This document shows, piece by piece, positions 1-7,563 of a DNA stretch of 38,536 bases (positions within the stretch are counted from its first letter, which is position 1; every line of letters begins with the position of its first letter). Below the pieces are notes generated by a model that had not been told where the DNA came from, searched no databases, and worked only from the letters and a program-made list of their open reading frames with translations. The DNA comes from an uncultured Oscillospiraceae bacterium (lineage in GTDB: Bacteria > Bacillota > Clostridia > Oscillospirales > Ruminococcaceae). Position numbers and translations under genes: made by a program. The DNA lies in contig CATKAZ010000128.1 of NCBI GenBank assembly GCA_949745795.1, positions 1-38,536 on the forward strand. The letters run 5' to 3'.

Positions 1-61
1 TACTTCGCCAAAAAAATCTTTTCGCTCCCGTTCTTGACCTCTCTCGTTCGACAGCTTTATT

Positions 62-90
62 ATTATATCACCTTTCTCCCTCTTTGTCAA
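62..90 (-). promoter_or_regulatory. Strong sigma-A promoter, rRNA-operon type, reading out of the left edge
   Basis: On the minus strand a perfect -35 (TTGACA, 85-90) is followed after 17 bases by a perfect -10 (TATAAT, 62-67). The DNA just upstream is A-rich, like an UP element. No coding frame follows inside the window; a leader of about 60 bases runs to base 1. Perfect boxes, optimal spacing and a non-coding leader are typical of stable-RNA (rRNA or tRNA) promoters. That an rRNA operon lies just outside the window is an inference. Confidence 0.75.
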
Positions 91-180
91 CTACTTTTTT
101 CACTTTTGGCGAATTATACATCTCAACTTGCAAATAACTATATAAAAATGTGCAATTATAACAACAAAGTTATTAAATTA

Positions 181-214
181 CTAACAAGACCGCCAAATTC
201 AGCGATCTTATTAG
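181..214 (-). terminator. Intrinsic terminator of ldh
   Basis: A 13-bp stem (181-193 with 202-214, two G-U pairs on the minus-strand RNA) closes an 8-base loop. On the minus strand it is followed by a T-rich run. It begins 12 bases after the ldh stop and separates ldh from the strong promoter downstream. Confidence 0.65.
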
Positions 215-226
215 CAAAATACAATA

Positions 227-1165
227 TTATATATCTAAACCTGCTATAACATTTTTAAGAGTTTTTACAGATGCAATAAGATTTTCCTTTTCGTCATCAC
301 TTAAAGGAATATCAAGAACCTTTTCTACACCTGCATTTCCCACAATAGCCGGCACACCAATGCATAAATCATTCAAACCATAATGACCGTCAATAAAACA
401 CGAAACCGGAAGTACAGAATGTTCGTCTCGAATTATGGAAAGAACAATACGCATAACTGCCATAGCAATACCATAATAAGTAGCACCTTTCCTGTCAATT
501 ACCTTATAAGCGCTATCTCGAACATCCTCATAAATTTCTCGGAACGATACATCTTGACAGCTTGCACATAATCCATGAAAATCCTCCAAATCAATACCCG
601 AAACATTAGCGCTGCTCCATACGGCAAGCTCACTGTCACCATGTTCTCCTATAATAAAAGCATGAACACTTCTGCTGTCAACGCAAAGTCTTTGTCCCAA
701 ACGATATTTAAGTCTGGCAGTGTCCAGAACTGTACCCGATCCCAAAACTCTATTAGCAGGAAATCCGGATAATTTAATAGTACAGTAAGTTAAAATATCT
801 ACCGGATTGGAAACTACAAGCAAAATCGCATCATTATTATATTTTGTTATATTAGGAATAATATTTTTGAATATTTCAACATTTTTATGAACCATATCAA
901 GTCTTGTTTCATTTGGTTTCTGAGCAGTACCGGCAGTTATGATTATAAGAAAGCAATCGGATATATCACAGTAATCTCCCGCATATACTTTCATAGGGTG
1001 AGCAAATGGCAAACCATGACTTAAATCCATAGCTTCACCTTCAGCTTTTTCCTTATTAGCGTCTATAAGCACGAGTTCAGAAAAAAGACTTTTCTGAGTC
1101 AGTGCAAAAGCAATAGTAGCGCCAACCGCACCGCATCCTATTATTGCACATTTTTGCTTGTCCAT
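227..1165 (-). CDS. ldh: L-lactate dehydrogenase
   Basis: A cytosolic NAD-dependent L-lactate dehydrogenase that interconverts pyruvate and lactate to regenerate NAD+ in fermentation. The 312 residues match the usual family length. An N-terminal Rossmann fold carries GCGAVGA (about 10-16). R88 in the mobile loop (NETRLD), the VSNPVD segment (118-123), R151 and catalytic H175 in GEHGDSE are all present. The active-site pattern favours lactate over malate dehydrogenase, although the two families are related. ATG start with a GGGAGG ribosome site. It stands alone, divergent from the following plus-strand operon, with its own terminator. Confidence 0.93.
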   Translation of the reverse strand: MDKQKCAIIGCGAVGATIAFALTQKSLFSELVLIDANKEKAEGEAMDLSHGLPFAHPMKVYAGDYCDISDCFLIIITAGTAQKPNETRLDMVHKNVEIFKNIIPNITKYNNDAILLVVSNPVDILTYCTIKLSGFPANRVLGSGTVLDTARLKYRLGQRLCVDSRSVHAFIIGEHGDSELAVWSSANVSGIDLEDFHGLCASCQDVSFREIYEDVRDSAYKVIDRKGATYYGIAMAVMRIVLSIIRDEHSVLPVSCFIDGHYGLNDLCIGVPAIVGNAGVEKVLDIPLSDDEKENLIASVKTLKNVIAGLDI

Positions 1166-1207
1166 AAATTTCCTCCCTAATTATAATAATTAATTTTTCT
1201 ATTATAT

Positions 1208-1239
1208 AGTATAAACCGTTTATTATTTTTAATTCATCC
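1208..1239 (-). promoter_or_regulatory. Possible ldh promoter
   Basis: A -10-like TATACT (1208-1213, minus strand) lies about 40 bases before the ldh start, in very AT-rich DNA. The -35 is poor: TGAATT at 17 bases or TTGGAT at 20 bases. It is placed mainly by position. Confidence 0.35.
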
Positions 1240-1257
1240 AAAATTTATAAAAAACCC

Positions 1258-1286
1258 TTGATTAAAGTCGTAAAATGTATTATAAT
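1258..1286 (+). promoter_or_regulatory. Sigma-A promoter of the scaffold/GGGtGRT operon
   Basis: TTGATT (1258-1263) and a perfect TATAAT (1281-1286) are separated by 17 bases. The predicted transcription start is near 1293, which leaves a leader of about 50 bases containing a 26-bp palindrome. Confidence 0.75.
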
Positions 1287-1302
1287 AAATGTATATGCTG
1301 TA

Positions 1303-1328
1303 TTAAGGCAGATTATAATCCGCCTTAA
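1303..1328. promoter_or_regulatory. 26-bp near-perfect palindrome in the operon leader
   Basis: Arms TTAAGGC and GCCTTAA enclose the self-complementary core GATTATAATC, with one mismatched position per arm. It lies about 10 bases after the predicted transcription start and just before the ribosome site (GAAAGGAG). It could be a dimeric repressor operator or a 5' mRNA hairpin. No T-run follows, so it is not a terminator. Confidence 0.55.
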
Positions 1329-1345
1329 ACGAAAGGAGTAATTAT

Positions 1346-2038
1346 ATGATTTATTCTAATGAAGTAGAAAACATGTGTCCTGTCAGACAGGGCGTTGCTC
1401 ATGGCGCAGCTCCGATTCCGGAAGAAGCTAAGTGGGTAAAGGCAACTCAGATTACCGATATTTCAGGTTTTACACATGGTGTGGGCTGGTGTGCTCCTCA
1501 GCAGGGTACATGTAAACTGACACTAAATGTAAAAGACGGTGTTATTCAGGAAGCTCTTGTTGAAACAATCGGATGTTCCGGTATGACACATTCGGCAGCT
1601 ATGGCAGCTGAAATTCTTCCCGGAAGAACAATCCTTGAAGCGCTCAATACTGACTTGGTCTGTGACGCTATAAATACTGCTATGAGAGAGCTTTTCCTCC
1701 AAATCGTTTACGGACGTTCTCAGAGTGCGTTCTCAGAAGGCGGCCTGGTAATCGGTGCAGGCCTTGAGGATCTGGGTAAGGGATTACGTTCACAGGTTGG
1801 TACAATGTATGGTACTTTAGCTAAAGGCCCTCGCTATCTGGAAATGACAGACGGCTATGTTACAGGTATTGCTCTTAATGAAGATGATGAAATAATCGGC
1901 TACCAGTTTGTAAACTTCGGTAAGATGATGGATTTCATCAAAGGCGGAGACGACGCTAATACAGCTTTTGAAAAGGCTAAGGGTCAGTACGGCAGAGTAG
2001 CTGACGCAGTTAAGATTGTTGATCCGAGAAAAGAATAA
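1346..2038 (+). CDS. Iron-sulfur cluster assembly scaffold-like protein (partner of the GGGtGRT protein)
   Basis: A 230-residue soluble protein of a type annotated in Clostridia as an iron-sulfur cluster assembly scaffold. Cysteines occur at CPVRQG near the N-terminus, in GWCAPQQGTC and in ETIGCSGMTHSAA; the last resembles the NifU/IscU-like cysteine loop. It is encoded 14 bases before the GGGtGRT gene, and the two are usually found as a pair. ATG start with a consensus GAAAGGAG site. Cluster binding is inferred from the family name and the cysteines. The true pathway of the pair is, as far as I know, undefined. Confidence 0.82.
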   Translation: MIYSNEVENMCPVRQGVAHGAAPIPEEAKWVKATQITDISGFTHGVGWCAPQQGTCKLTLNVKDGVIQEALVETIGCSGMTHSAAMAAEILPGRTILEALNTDLVCDAINTAMRELFLQIVYGRSQSAFSEGGLVIGAGLEDLGKGLRSQVGTMYGTLAKGPRYLEMTDGYVTGIALNEDDEIIGYQFVNFGKMMDFIKGGDDANTAFEKAKGQYGRVADAVKIVDPRKE

Positions 2039-2052
2039 GGAGGATTTGTAAA

Positions 2053-3054
2053 ATGGCTTTATTTGAATCATATGAAAGAAGAGAAAAGCAGATTCTCGAA
2101 GTTCTTGGACAGTACGATATCAAGACAATTGAAGAATGTGCTGACGTTTGCAAGGCTAAGGGTCTTGACATATACAAACTTGTTGAAGGTATTCAGCCGA
2201 TCTGTTTTGAAAATGCAAAGTGGGCTTACACAGTAGGCTGCGCTATAGCAATAAAGAAGGGCTGCACAAGAGCCGCTGACGCTGCTGCTGCTATCGGCGA
2301 AGGTCTACAGGCTTTCTGTATTCCCGGTTCAGTTGCAGATCAGCGTAAGGTTGGCTTAGGTCACGGAAACCTCGGAAAAATGCTGCTTGAAGAAGATACA
2401 GAATGTTTCGCATTCCTCGCAGGTCACGAATCATTTGCTGCTGCTGAAGGCGCAATCGGTATTGCAGAAAAAGCAAATAAGGTACGTAAGAATCCTCTTA
2501 GAGTTATTCTAAACGGACTTGGCAAGGACGCAGCTCAAATCATTGCAAGAATCAACGGCTTTACATATGTTGAAACAGAAATGGATTACCACACAGGCGA
2601 AGTTAAGGAAGTTTTCCGTAAGGCTTATTCCGACGGACTTCGTGCAAAGGTAAACTGCTACGGCGCTAACGACGTAACAGAAGGCGTTGCAATCATGTGG
2701 AAGGAAGGCGTTGACGTTTCTATAACAGGTAACTCAACAAATCCTACAAGATTCCAGCACCCGGTTGCAGGTACATATAAGAAAGAATGTATCGAAAAGG
2801 GCAAAAAGTACTTCTCTGTTGCATCAGGCGGCGGTACCGGACGTACACTTCACCCTGATAATATGGCAGCAGGTCCTGCTTCATACGGTATGACTGACAC
2901 TCTCGGAAGAATGCATTCTGACGCTCAGTTTGCTGGTTCATCATCTGTACCGGCCCACGTTGAAATGATGGGACTTATCGGTATGGGAAATAATCCTATG
3001 GTTGGCGCTACAGTTGCTTGTGCAGTTGCAGTTGAAGAAGCTATGAATGGTTAA
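2053..3054 (+). CDS. GGGtGRT family protein
   Basis: A 333-residue protein recognised from the family signature GGGTGRT (about residues 258-264), followed by the conserved Gly/Met-rich C-terminal region with SYGMTDTLGRMHSDAQF and GSSSVPAHVEMMG. No signal peptide or membrane segment, so cytosolic. It is the second gene of the operon, with an AGGAGG site just after the upstream stop. The sequence is well conserved and rich in efficient codons (AAG, GGC), unlike the AT-rich island to the right, which suggests good expression. Biochemical function is unknown to me; the constant pairing with a scaffold-like protein hints at iron-sulfur or redox metabolism. Confidence 0.88.
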   Translation: MALFESYERREKQILEVLGQYDIKTIEECADVCKAKGLDIYKLVEGIQPICFENAKWAYTVGCAIAIKKGCTRAADAAAAIGEGLQAFCIPGSVADQRKVGLGHGNLGKMLLEEDTECFAFLAGHESFAAAEGAIGIAEKANKVRKNPLRVILNGLGKDAAQIIARINGFTYVETEMDYHTGEVKEVFRKAYSDGLRAKVNCYGANDVTEGVAIMWKEGVDVSITGNSTNPTRFQHPVAGTYKKECIEKGKKYFSVASGGGTGRTLHPDNMAAGPASYGMTDTLGRMHSDAQFAGSSSVPAHVEMMGLIGMGNNPMVGATVACAVAVEEAMNG

Positions 3055-3073
3055 TTTAAATAAAATCCATGTT

Positions 3074-3110
3074 AAAAATCCTCGTAAACAGTATATTTAC
3101 GAGGATTTTT
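3074..3110 (+). terminator. Rho-independent terminator of the scaffold/GGGtGRT operon
   Basis: A perfect 15-bp stem (3074-3088 with 3096-3110) around a 7-base loop. The 3' arm ends in a run of T residues (3106-3112). It begins about 20 bases after the GGGtGRT stop codon. Confidence 0.92.
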
Positions 3111-3133
3111 TTATAATTTCAATTAAATAAAAT

Positions 3134-3167
3134 AAACTGTCAATATACATTTATATATTGACAGTTT
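3134..3167 (-). terminator. Bidirectional terminator at the end of the pilus operon
   Basis: A perfect 14-bp stem (3134-3147 with 3154-3167) with a 6-base loop. T-runs follow on both strands: TTTTTT on plus, and the complement of 3121-3133 on minus. It lies 21 bases past the last pilus-operon stop, so it serves the minus-strand operon and backs up the preceding plus-strand terminator. Confidence 0.85.
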
Positions 3168-3188
3168 TTTATTGGATATAAACTTTTT

Positions 3189-3821
3189 TCAATTATTTGT
3201 CCGCACTGCTCTCACTGTCACTCGGCTTTGACCACTGAGAGTACATGTAAACAGAGTCAAATCCCAATTATTTTCAGAGCCAAACTCCATTGCTTCAACA
3301 TCTCTGCCATCGACTGTTTCGGTCTGAACAGCTTCATACTCATATACAATTCCCTTGCCATCTGTAAAAATAATAATATCTCCGCTTCCGAGTTCCTGTA
3401 ATCTTCCAAAATGAGAACGATAATTGTGCGCTGCAATAATGAGATTTCCTCTAGCAGCCGATCCGGAGTAACGGCATGGAGAAATATCCAAATTATCATA
3501 ACTCCATTCACTAAGTACAGGAAGTTCTAATTGAAGGGACGGAATGAAAATTACTCCTGCATAAGTCCTTCCGTTTACCTCTATAAAGTTATCCTGAATC
3601 GGTTCATTGCTCTCATACTCCTTAAATAAATCATTATTATTCAATTCGTTACCGTCATATGTAGAAATTTGCGGAATTTCTAATCTTAATTCTTCAAGAA
3701 GCTCCTGTGATGCTTTTCCGCCATGACTGTCCTTATTTAAATTGTACAAAACAAGGGACAACGCCGCCAAAAGCAACGCTGCCCCAATAATAATGCACAA
3801 GCGTCCATGCATTTTTTTCAT
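3189..3821 (-). CDS. Sortase (class uncertain), pilus anchoring
   Basis: A membrane-anchored cysteine transpeptidase of 210 residues. One N-terminal membrane segment (about 8-27) precedes the sortase beta-barrel. The catalytic triad is visible: H132 in AAHNY, C193 in TLFTC and an Arg just after it (R200 or R204). It lacks the long C-terminal membrane tail and the TPYGxNTHR motif of the class C enzyme in the same operon, so it is probably the anchoring (class A/B/D-like) sortase that attaches finished pili to peptidoglycan. The role is inferred. Its ATG overlaps the upstream pilin stop (TAATG), implying translational coupling. Last gene of the operon. Confidence 0.85.
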   Translation of the reverse strand: MKKMHGRLCIIIGAALLLAALSLVLYNLNKDSHGGKASQELLEELRLEIPQISTYDGNELNNNDLFKEYESNEPIQDNFIEVNGRTYAGVIFIPSLQLELPVLSEWSYDNLDISPCRYSGSAARGNLIIAAHNYRSHFGRLQELGSGDIIIFTDGKGIVYEYEAVQTETVDGRDVEAMEFGSENNWDLTLFTCTLSGQSRVTVRAVRTNN

Positions 3822-4843
3822 TAATTATCCCTCTTATTTCCTGATTTTAAGCGTACTCCTACAGTTATGAAAATCACTCCTCCGCAAGCCATAACAGGAA
3901 CCGGCCACCAAAGCAATCCGGTTTGCGGAAGCTTTGTATTAGTGTTATTTGACACATTCGAACCGTTTGCAGAATTTGTATTTATAACAGTCGGTCTTGT
4001 AGATCCATCAGAAGTTACTGTAGTTGAAATAGTAGTTTGTGTAGGAGTTTTGTCACTGTAAGTATTTACAATCGCAAATTGTTTTTCATTTGAACGATAA
4101 ACAACCGTATAATTTTCAGGAACTTTAACTTCTTTTACACGCCAATCAATATTTGATTCTGCCGTCCACAAATAAGTCCAATCATTAGACTCATCAAGAG
4201 TTACAGTTTCATATAATTTTTCATCACCATAAATTTCAACACTAATTGAAGCTGCCCTTTTTTCAAGAGCGTTTTCATCATTTTCCCAAATCTTTTTTAC
4301 AGCATATTTTGAATTTTCTCCTGAGGCGACTTTTGTTGATAGCTTAGGATAAGCCTCCAACTCAACATTTTTTCCATCCTCAGATTTCATAATTTCAACC
4401 AAAATTGCTGAAGGAATATAAATCGTATCCCCAACTTGAATATTTTTACCGCAGACCATATACAATCCCGTATTCAAATCATCAAATTTTAACAAACCGT
4501 CTTTTCCGGTTTCACCCTTAGCCAAAGCCGGTATTTTATCAAGAACTGCGTAATTTTCCAAAGTTTCCGCAACCTCAGTAATAGCTGATGAGGACATGTC
4601 CTCTAAAGAAACAGGATACTTAGCAAAATCTCCTTCAAGAACTAAATTGCCTCCCTTTCGTGAACCGACCCGATATAAGTCCCAATGCATACCGGTAAGG
4701 GTTACTTCTTCGGTTTTACAAATAAGTGTCAAGCTGTTAACGGCTGAATCTGCTGAAACACTCAGCAATCCTGCCATCAGCCATAATATAACCCCAACTA
4801 TACCAAACACAGCTCCAAAACGCCTGCAAGCTTTCATATGCAT
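3821..4843 (-). CDS. Minor (probably basal) pilin with a CnaB domain and LPQTG anchor
   Basis: A 340-residue secreted, sortase-anchored pilin subunit. Signal peptide about 1-31. A prealbumin-like region (about 35-165) contains SSLEDM-type and DGLLKFDDLNTGLY segments typical of SpaA-type pilins. A CnaB domain (about 178-262) starts at VKKIWEND (candidate isopeptide Lys) and ends at IVNTY (candidate Asn). A Thr/Ser/Asn-rich stalk leads to LPQTG (305-309), a hydrophobic segment and a basic tail. Small size and position after the class C sortase fit a basal subunit; the role is inferred. ATG with AAGGAGGAGGG 12 bases upstream, overlapping the end of the sortase gene; a second ATG two codons in is possible. 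Confidence 0.86.
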   Translation of the reverse strand: MHMKACRRFGAVFGIVGVILWLMAGLLSVSADSAVNSLTLICKTEEVTLTGMHWDLYRVGSRKGGNLVLEGDFAKYPVSLEDMSSSAITEVAETLENYAVLDKIPALAKGETGKDGLLKFDDLNTGLYMVCGKNIQVGDTIYIPSAILVEIMKSEDGKNVELEAYPKLSTKVASGENSKYAVKKIWENDENALEKRAASISVEIYGDEKLYETVTLDESNDWTYLWTAESNIDWRVKEVKVPENYTVVYRSNEKQFAIVNTYSDKTPTQTTISTTVTSDGSTRPTVINTNSANGSNVSNNTNTKLPQTGLLWWPVPVMACGGVIFITVGVRLKSGNKRDN

Positions 4844-4846
4844 ATA

Positions 4847-5734
4847 TTAATCACCCTCCTCCTTTTGATTTGGAAGCCTATATAATGTATTTCTATTTAT
4901 AATAGATTTTTTCTTTTTTAATTTTCCGCCGAAAATCCAAAAAATCAGTAAAACAATAATCAATGGTGCCGCAATAAGCGGAACAACAAGCATTGGGTCA
5001 ACCTGAACTGCATCAGAGGTAAGCTTTAAATTATGACCATAAACGGTATCAATTCTATGGGAACGCAGCAATAATCTGTGCGTATTAATACCATACGGGG
5101 TACATGTCATAAGTGTAATATAATCTCCTCCGGGAATAATAGCAAGTTTTTCCATTTCATTTGGTTTAACAATAAAAATTTCTTCCACTTCATAAGTCAA
5201 AACCTCATCCAACACAGTAACGGTAAATGTATCCCCAACCACCATTTTGTCCAAATCACTGAAAAGCTTGGCGGAAGGCAATCCTCTGTGTGCCGAAATA
5301 ACTGAATGAGTATTTATTCCTCCTACCGGAAATGAGGAACCCTGCAAATGTCCGGCAGCGATGTTCAGAACTTCTTCATCTGTACCATGATATATAGGAA
5401 ACTCAGCTTTAATAGACGGAATTGAAATATATCCCATAATTCCCGAATCCGAAATATCAAGAATATTTTCATAACCGGAAATTTTATTGTACTGTGAAAA
5501 CGGAGCTTGCAGCTGTGCCAATTGGTTATTATAATCATGTGCCTCGGCAATTATACGTTCAGATTCATTGTCATCCAATTCGGCAACGACTCGATTATAG
5601 TTTGCGATTGCACGTGTTTGAACCTTGGAATTCCACCAATCACTGATTATAGGATAAAGCATTACGGAGAGCCCCACCAGTAAGATTAATATTAATACAA
5701 TTGTAGAAATCATATTTGATTTTTTTCTTCTCAT
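4847..5734 (-). CDS. Class C sortase (pilin polymerase)
   Basis: The membrane transpeptidase that joins pilin subunits through the pilin-motif lysine. From the chosen start it has 295 residues: an N-terminal membrane segment (about 9-30), the lid region, the catalytic barrel with H149 in SAHRGL, C211 in TLMTC and R220 in the class C signature TPYGINTHRLLLR, and a C-terminal membrane segment (about 247-268) with a basic tail. The start at 5734 is preferred because AGGGAGGG lies 6 bases before it. An in-frame ATG at 5761 would put the first codons inside a GC-rich hairpin and has no ribosome site. It lies directly after the major pilin gene. Confidence 0.92.
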   Translation of the reverse strand: MRRKKSNMISTIVLILILLVGLSVMLYPIISDWWNSKVQTRAIANYNRVVAELDDNESERIIAEAHDYNNQLAQLQAPFSQYNKISGYENILDISDSGIMGYISIPSIKAEFPIYHGTDEEVLNIAAGHLQGSSFPVGGINTHSVISAHRGLPSAKLFSDLDKMVVGDTFTVTVLDEVLTYEVEEIFIVKPNEMEKLAIIPGGDYITLMTCTPYGINTHRLLLRSHRIDTVYGHNLKLTSDAVQVDPMLVVPLIAAPLIIVLLIFWIFGGKLKKKKSIINRNTLYRLPNQKEEGD

Positions 5735-5750
5735 GGAACCCTCCCTAATG

Positions 5751-5778
5751 CCTGCCGGCAAAAGACTTCACCGGCAGG
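5751..5778 (-). promoter_or_regulatory. Intercistronic stem-loop between major pilin and class C sortase
   Basis: A perfect 8-bp GC-rich stem (CCTGCCGG with CCGGCAGG) around a 12-base loop, 34 bases after the pilin stop and 16 bases before the sortase start. No T-run follows on the minus strand, so complete termination is unlikely. It may stabilise the upstream pilin mRNA or reduce sortase expression. Confidence 0.6.
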
Positions 5779-5812
5779 AATTTAAGGTTATAACAAAATT
5801 TTACTTCTTAAA

Positions 5813-7477
5813 TTAATCTTCACGATTGTTCATACGCTTCTTTGTAATGAGAGCTACGCCTGCAAGAGCAACAACGCATCCGCCGCCTACATAGAAGAGA
5901 GTTGTACCAATACCGCCCGTTGATGGTAACATTGTTCCCTTGTTATTTTCTATAGTTCCTGCTACTATACCATCATTCGGATTAACATTTTCATCTGTCT
6001 TACTATTAACACTACCTGTTAAGTTGATTAAAGCAGCCTCAGCATTAGCATAATCATCCTGTGTAAATGCTGTATTAGCATCAATCACTGCTCCAAATGC
6101 TGTATCAGGAATGTTATATTCTTCTGACCAATTAAGCTCTTTCAATTTGTATTCGCCGTCATCAAGACCTATGATCTTGAAAATACCGTTGGCATCAGAC
6201 TTAAGTGTAGTTGCACTCGCTTCATCATCAACCCAACCTGTAAAGAAACCGGCGTCATTTACTGTTGCCCATTGACCTTTATCATTACCGAGTTTAAATT
6301 CTGCGTTTTCAATTGCAGCATTTGTAGCCCCATCAATCTTAGTAATATCAAGTTCATAAGTAAAAACAATTACCTTATCTTCAGGAGTTTCACCGGTATC
6401 ATCAGGTTTAGATGAACCATCGCCTGTTTTGTTAGGATTGTTAGAATATTCAAGCTTTACTTTATTTTCCTGACCGTCACGACCTATAATAGCTGTATTA
6501 TCTCCTGTAACATTTAGCTTAGCTGTATATGTAACAGTTACAGTAGTTTTATCATCAACTGTAAGACCTTCAACACCCTTAAGATCCTTAATAACAACGT
6601 TCATATCGTTTCCGTTGGATTCAATAGTATAATCAGTATCCTTAATCAAAGTTTTTGTACCGGCTGTAACAACAATATTCTCAGGATTTCCGAATGTATC
6701 ATCCAGTGTATCTGTAAAATTCATATAGTAGTGATCATACTCATTAATATTAGATGGCATTGTAGCAATAATCTTAAACGGAACATCTGTATTAGCGTCC
6801 CAGTCAGCTACGTCATTGAATCCTGCACCATAACCGTCATCTGTTGTAATATCATCTTCCTGAACCTTCTTTACAACAGTAGGATAATCAATTTTTGTAG
6901 TAACTTCTACATTCTCACCGCCAACAACCTGTAAAAGACCAAGAGTAAAAGCAGAGCCTACAGGATTTGTAGCAGTAGCTGCTGACTCATCAGCCATTAC
7001 ATAGTAACCGTCGGCGATACCGCTAATTTTTCCCTCAGCATATGTACCGGACTTTGTTGCAGCGTTTGCAACTGCCAATTTGGCAAAAGCCTTTGCTTCG
7101 TCAGAGTTATCAGTCCATTTGCCAACAATATCAGCTACTGCCTGTGCGCCTGCTGCGTCATTTGTTATGTCTACATCTTTAAAAGAAGCTCCAATAATTG
7201 TTGAATCAGCTTTAATAGCAGTGATGAATGCAGCTACATCAATGCCGTCACCCCAACCGGTAATAGTCAAGTTTGCATCTGTATCGTTATATGTACCTGC
7301 AAATACCTGATATGCTGCTACAGCAGTATGTGTCATTTTGTCATTACCGGCAATAACTGTAATTGAATTATCACCGCTGGCTGCTGAAACAGAAAGTGAA
7401 GAAGCCATTGGAACAGAAAGAGCGGCTGCCATTAAAGTTGCTGTAATAACAGCATTGAGTTTCTTAAATTTTTTCAT
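5813..7477 (-). CDS. Major pilin, SpaH/EbpB-like, LPSTG-anchored
   Basis: The 554-residue shaft subunit of a sortase-assembled pilus. Signal peptide about 1-33 (ending VSAAS). An N-terminal domain is followed by a pilin-motif-like YPTVVKK (198-204), whose lysine would accept the next subunit. A fimbrial isopeptide (D2-type) domain covers about 205-350. A CnaB/SpaA-like domain (about 375-505) starts ELDITKIDG and has an E-box-like YKLKELNW. LPSTGG (517-522), a hydrophobic segment and a charged tail end the protein. Internal Lys-Asn isopeptide bonds are expected from the family. It sits just before the class C sortase, with hairpins in both flanking gaps. ATG start with a GGAGAAA site. Confidence 0.92.
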   Translation of the reverse strand: MKKFKKLNAVITATLMAAALSVPMASSLSVSAASGDNSITVIAGNDKMTHTAVAAYQVFAGTYNDTDANLTITGWGDGIDVAAFITAIKADSTIIGASFKDVDITNDAAGAQAVADIVGKWTDNSDEAKAFAKLAVANAATKSGTYAEGKISGIADGYYVMADESAATATNPVGSAFTLGLLQVVGGENVEVTTKIDYPTVVKKVQEDDITTDDGYGAGFNDVADWDANTDVPFKIIATMPSNINEYDHYYMNFTDTLDDTFGNPENIVVTAGTKTLIKDTDYTIESNGNDMNVVIKDLKGVEGLTVDDKTTVTVTYTAKLNVTGDNTAIIGRDGQENKVKLEYSNNPNKTGDGSSKPDDTGETPEDKVIVFTYELDITKIDGATNAAIENAEFKLGNDKGQWATVNDAGFFTGWVDDEASATTLKSDANGIFKIIGLDDGEYKLKELNWSEEYNIPDTAFGAVIDANTAFTQDDYANAEAALINLTGSVNSKTDENVNPNDGIVAGTIENNKGTMLPSTGGIGTTLFYVGGGCVVALAGVALITKKRMNNRED

Positions 7478-7511
7478 AATAAATTTCTCCGATCATTTAA
7501 TTTTGTCTTTT

Positions 7512-7553
7512 GTGGTACTGCGGTGAGCACAATATGTGCCCCGCAGAATCCAC
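7512..7553 (-). promoter_or_regulatory. Stem-loop between tip adhesin and major pilin
   Basis: A compound hairpin in the 86-base gap: GTGG/CCAC outer pairs, TGCGG/CCGCA middle stem and GCACA/TGTGC inner stem around a 3-base loop, with small bulges. No strong T-run follows on the minus strand. It may set the expression step between the 8.8-kb adhesin gene and the pilin gene, by mRNA processing or partial termination. Confidence 0.5.
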
Positions 7554-7563
7554 TAACGTTTGT

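Noticed and set aside
34..249. Plus-strand frame of 71 codons at the left edge
   Set aside because: It runs antisense through the strong minus-strand promoter and the ldh terminator, with no ribosome site or family pattern.
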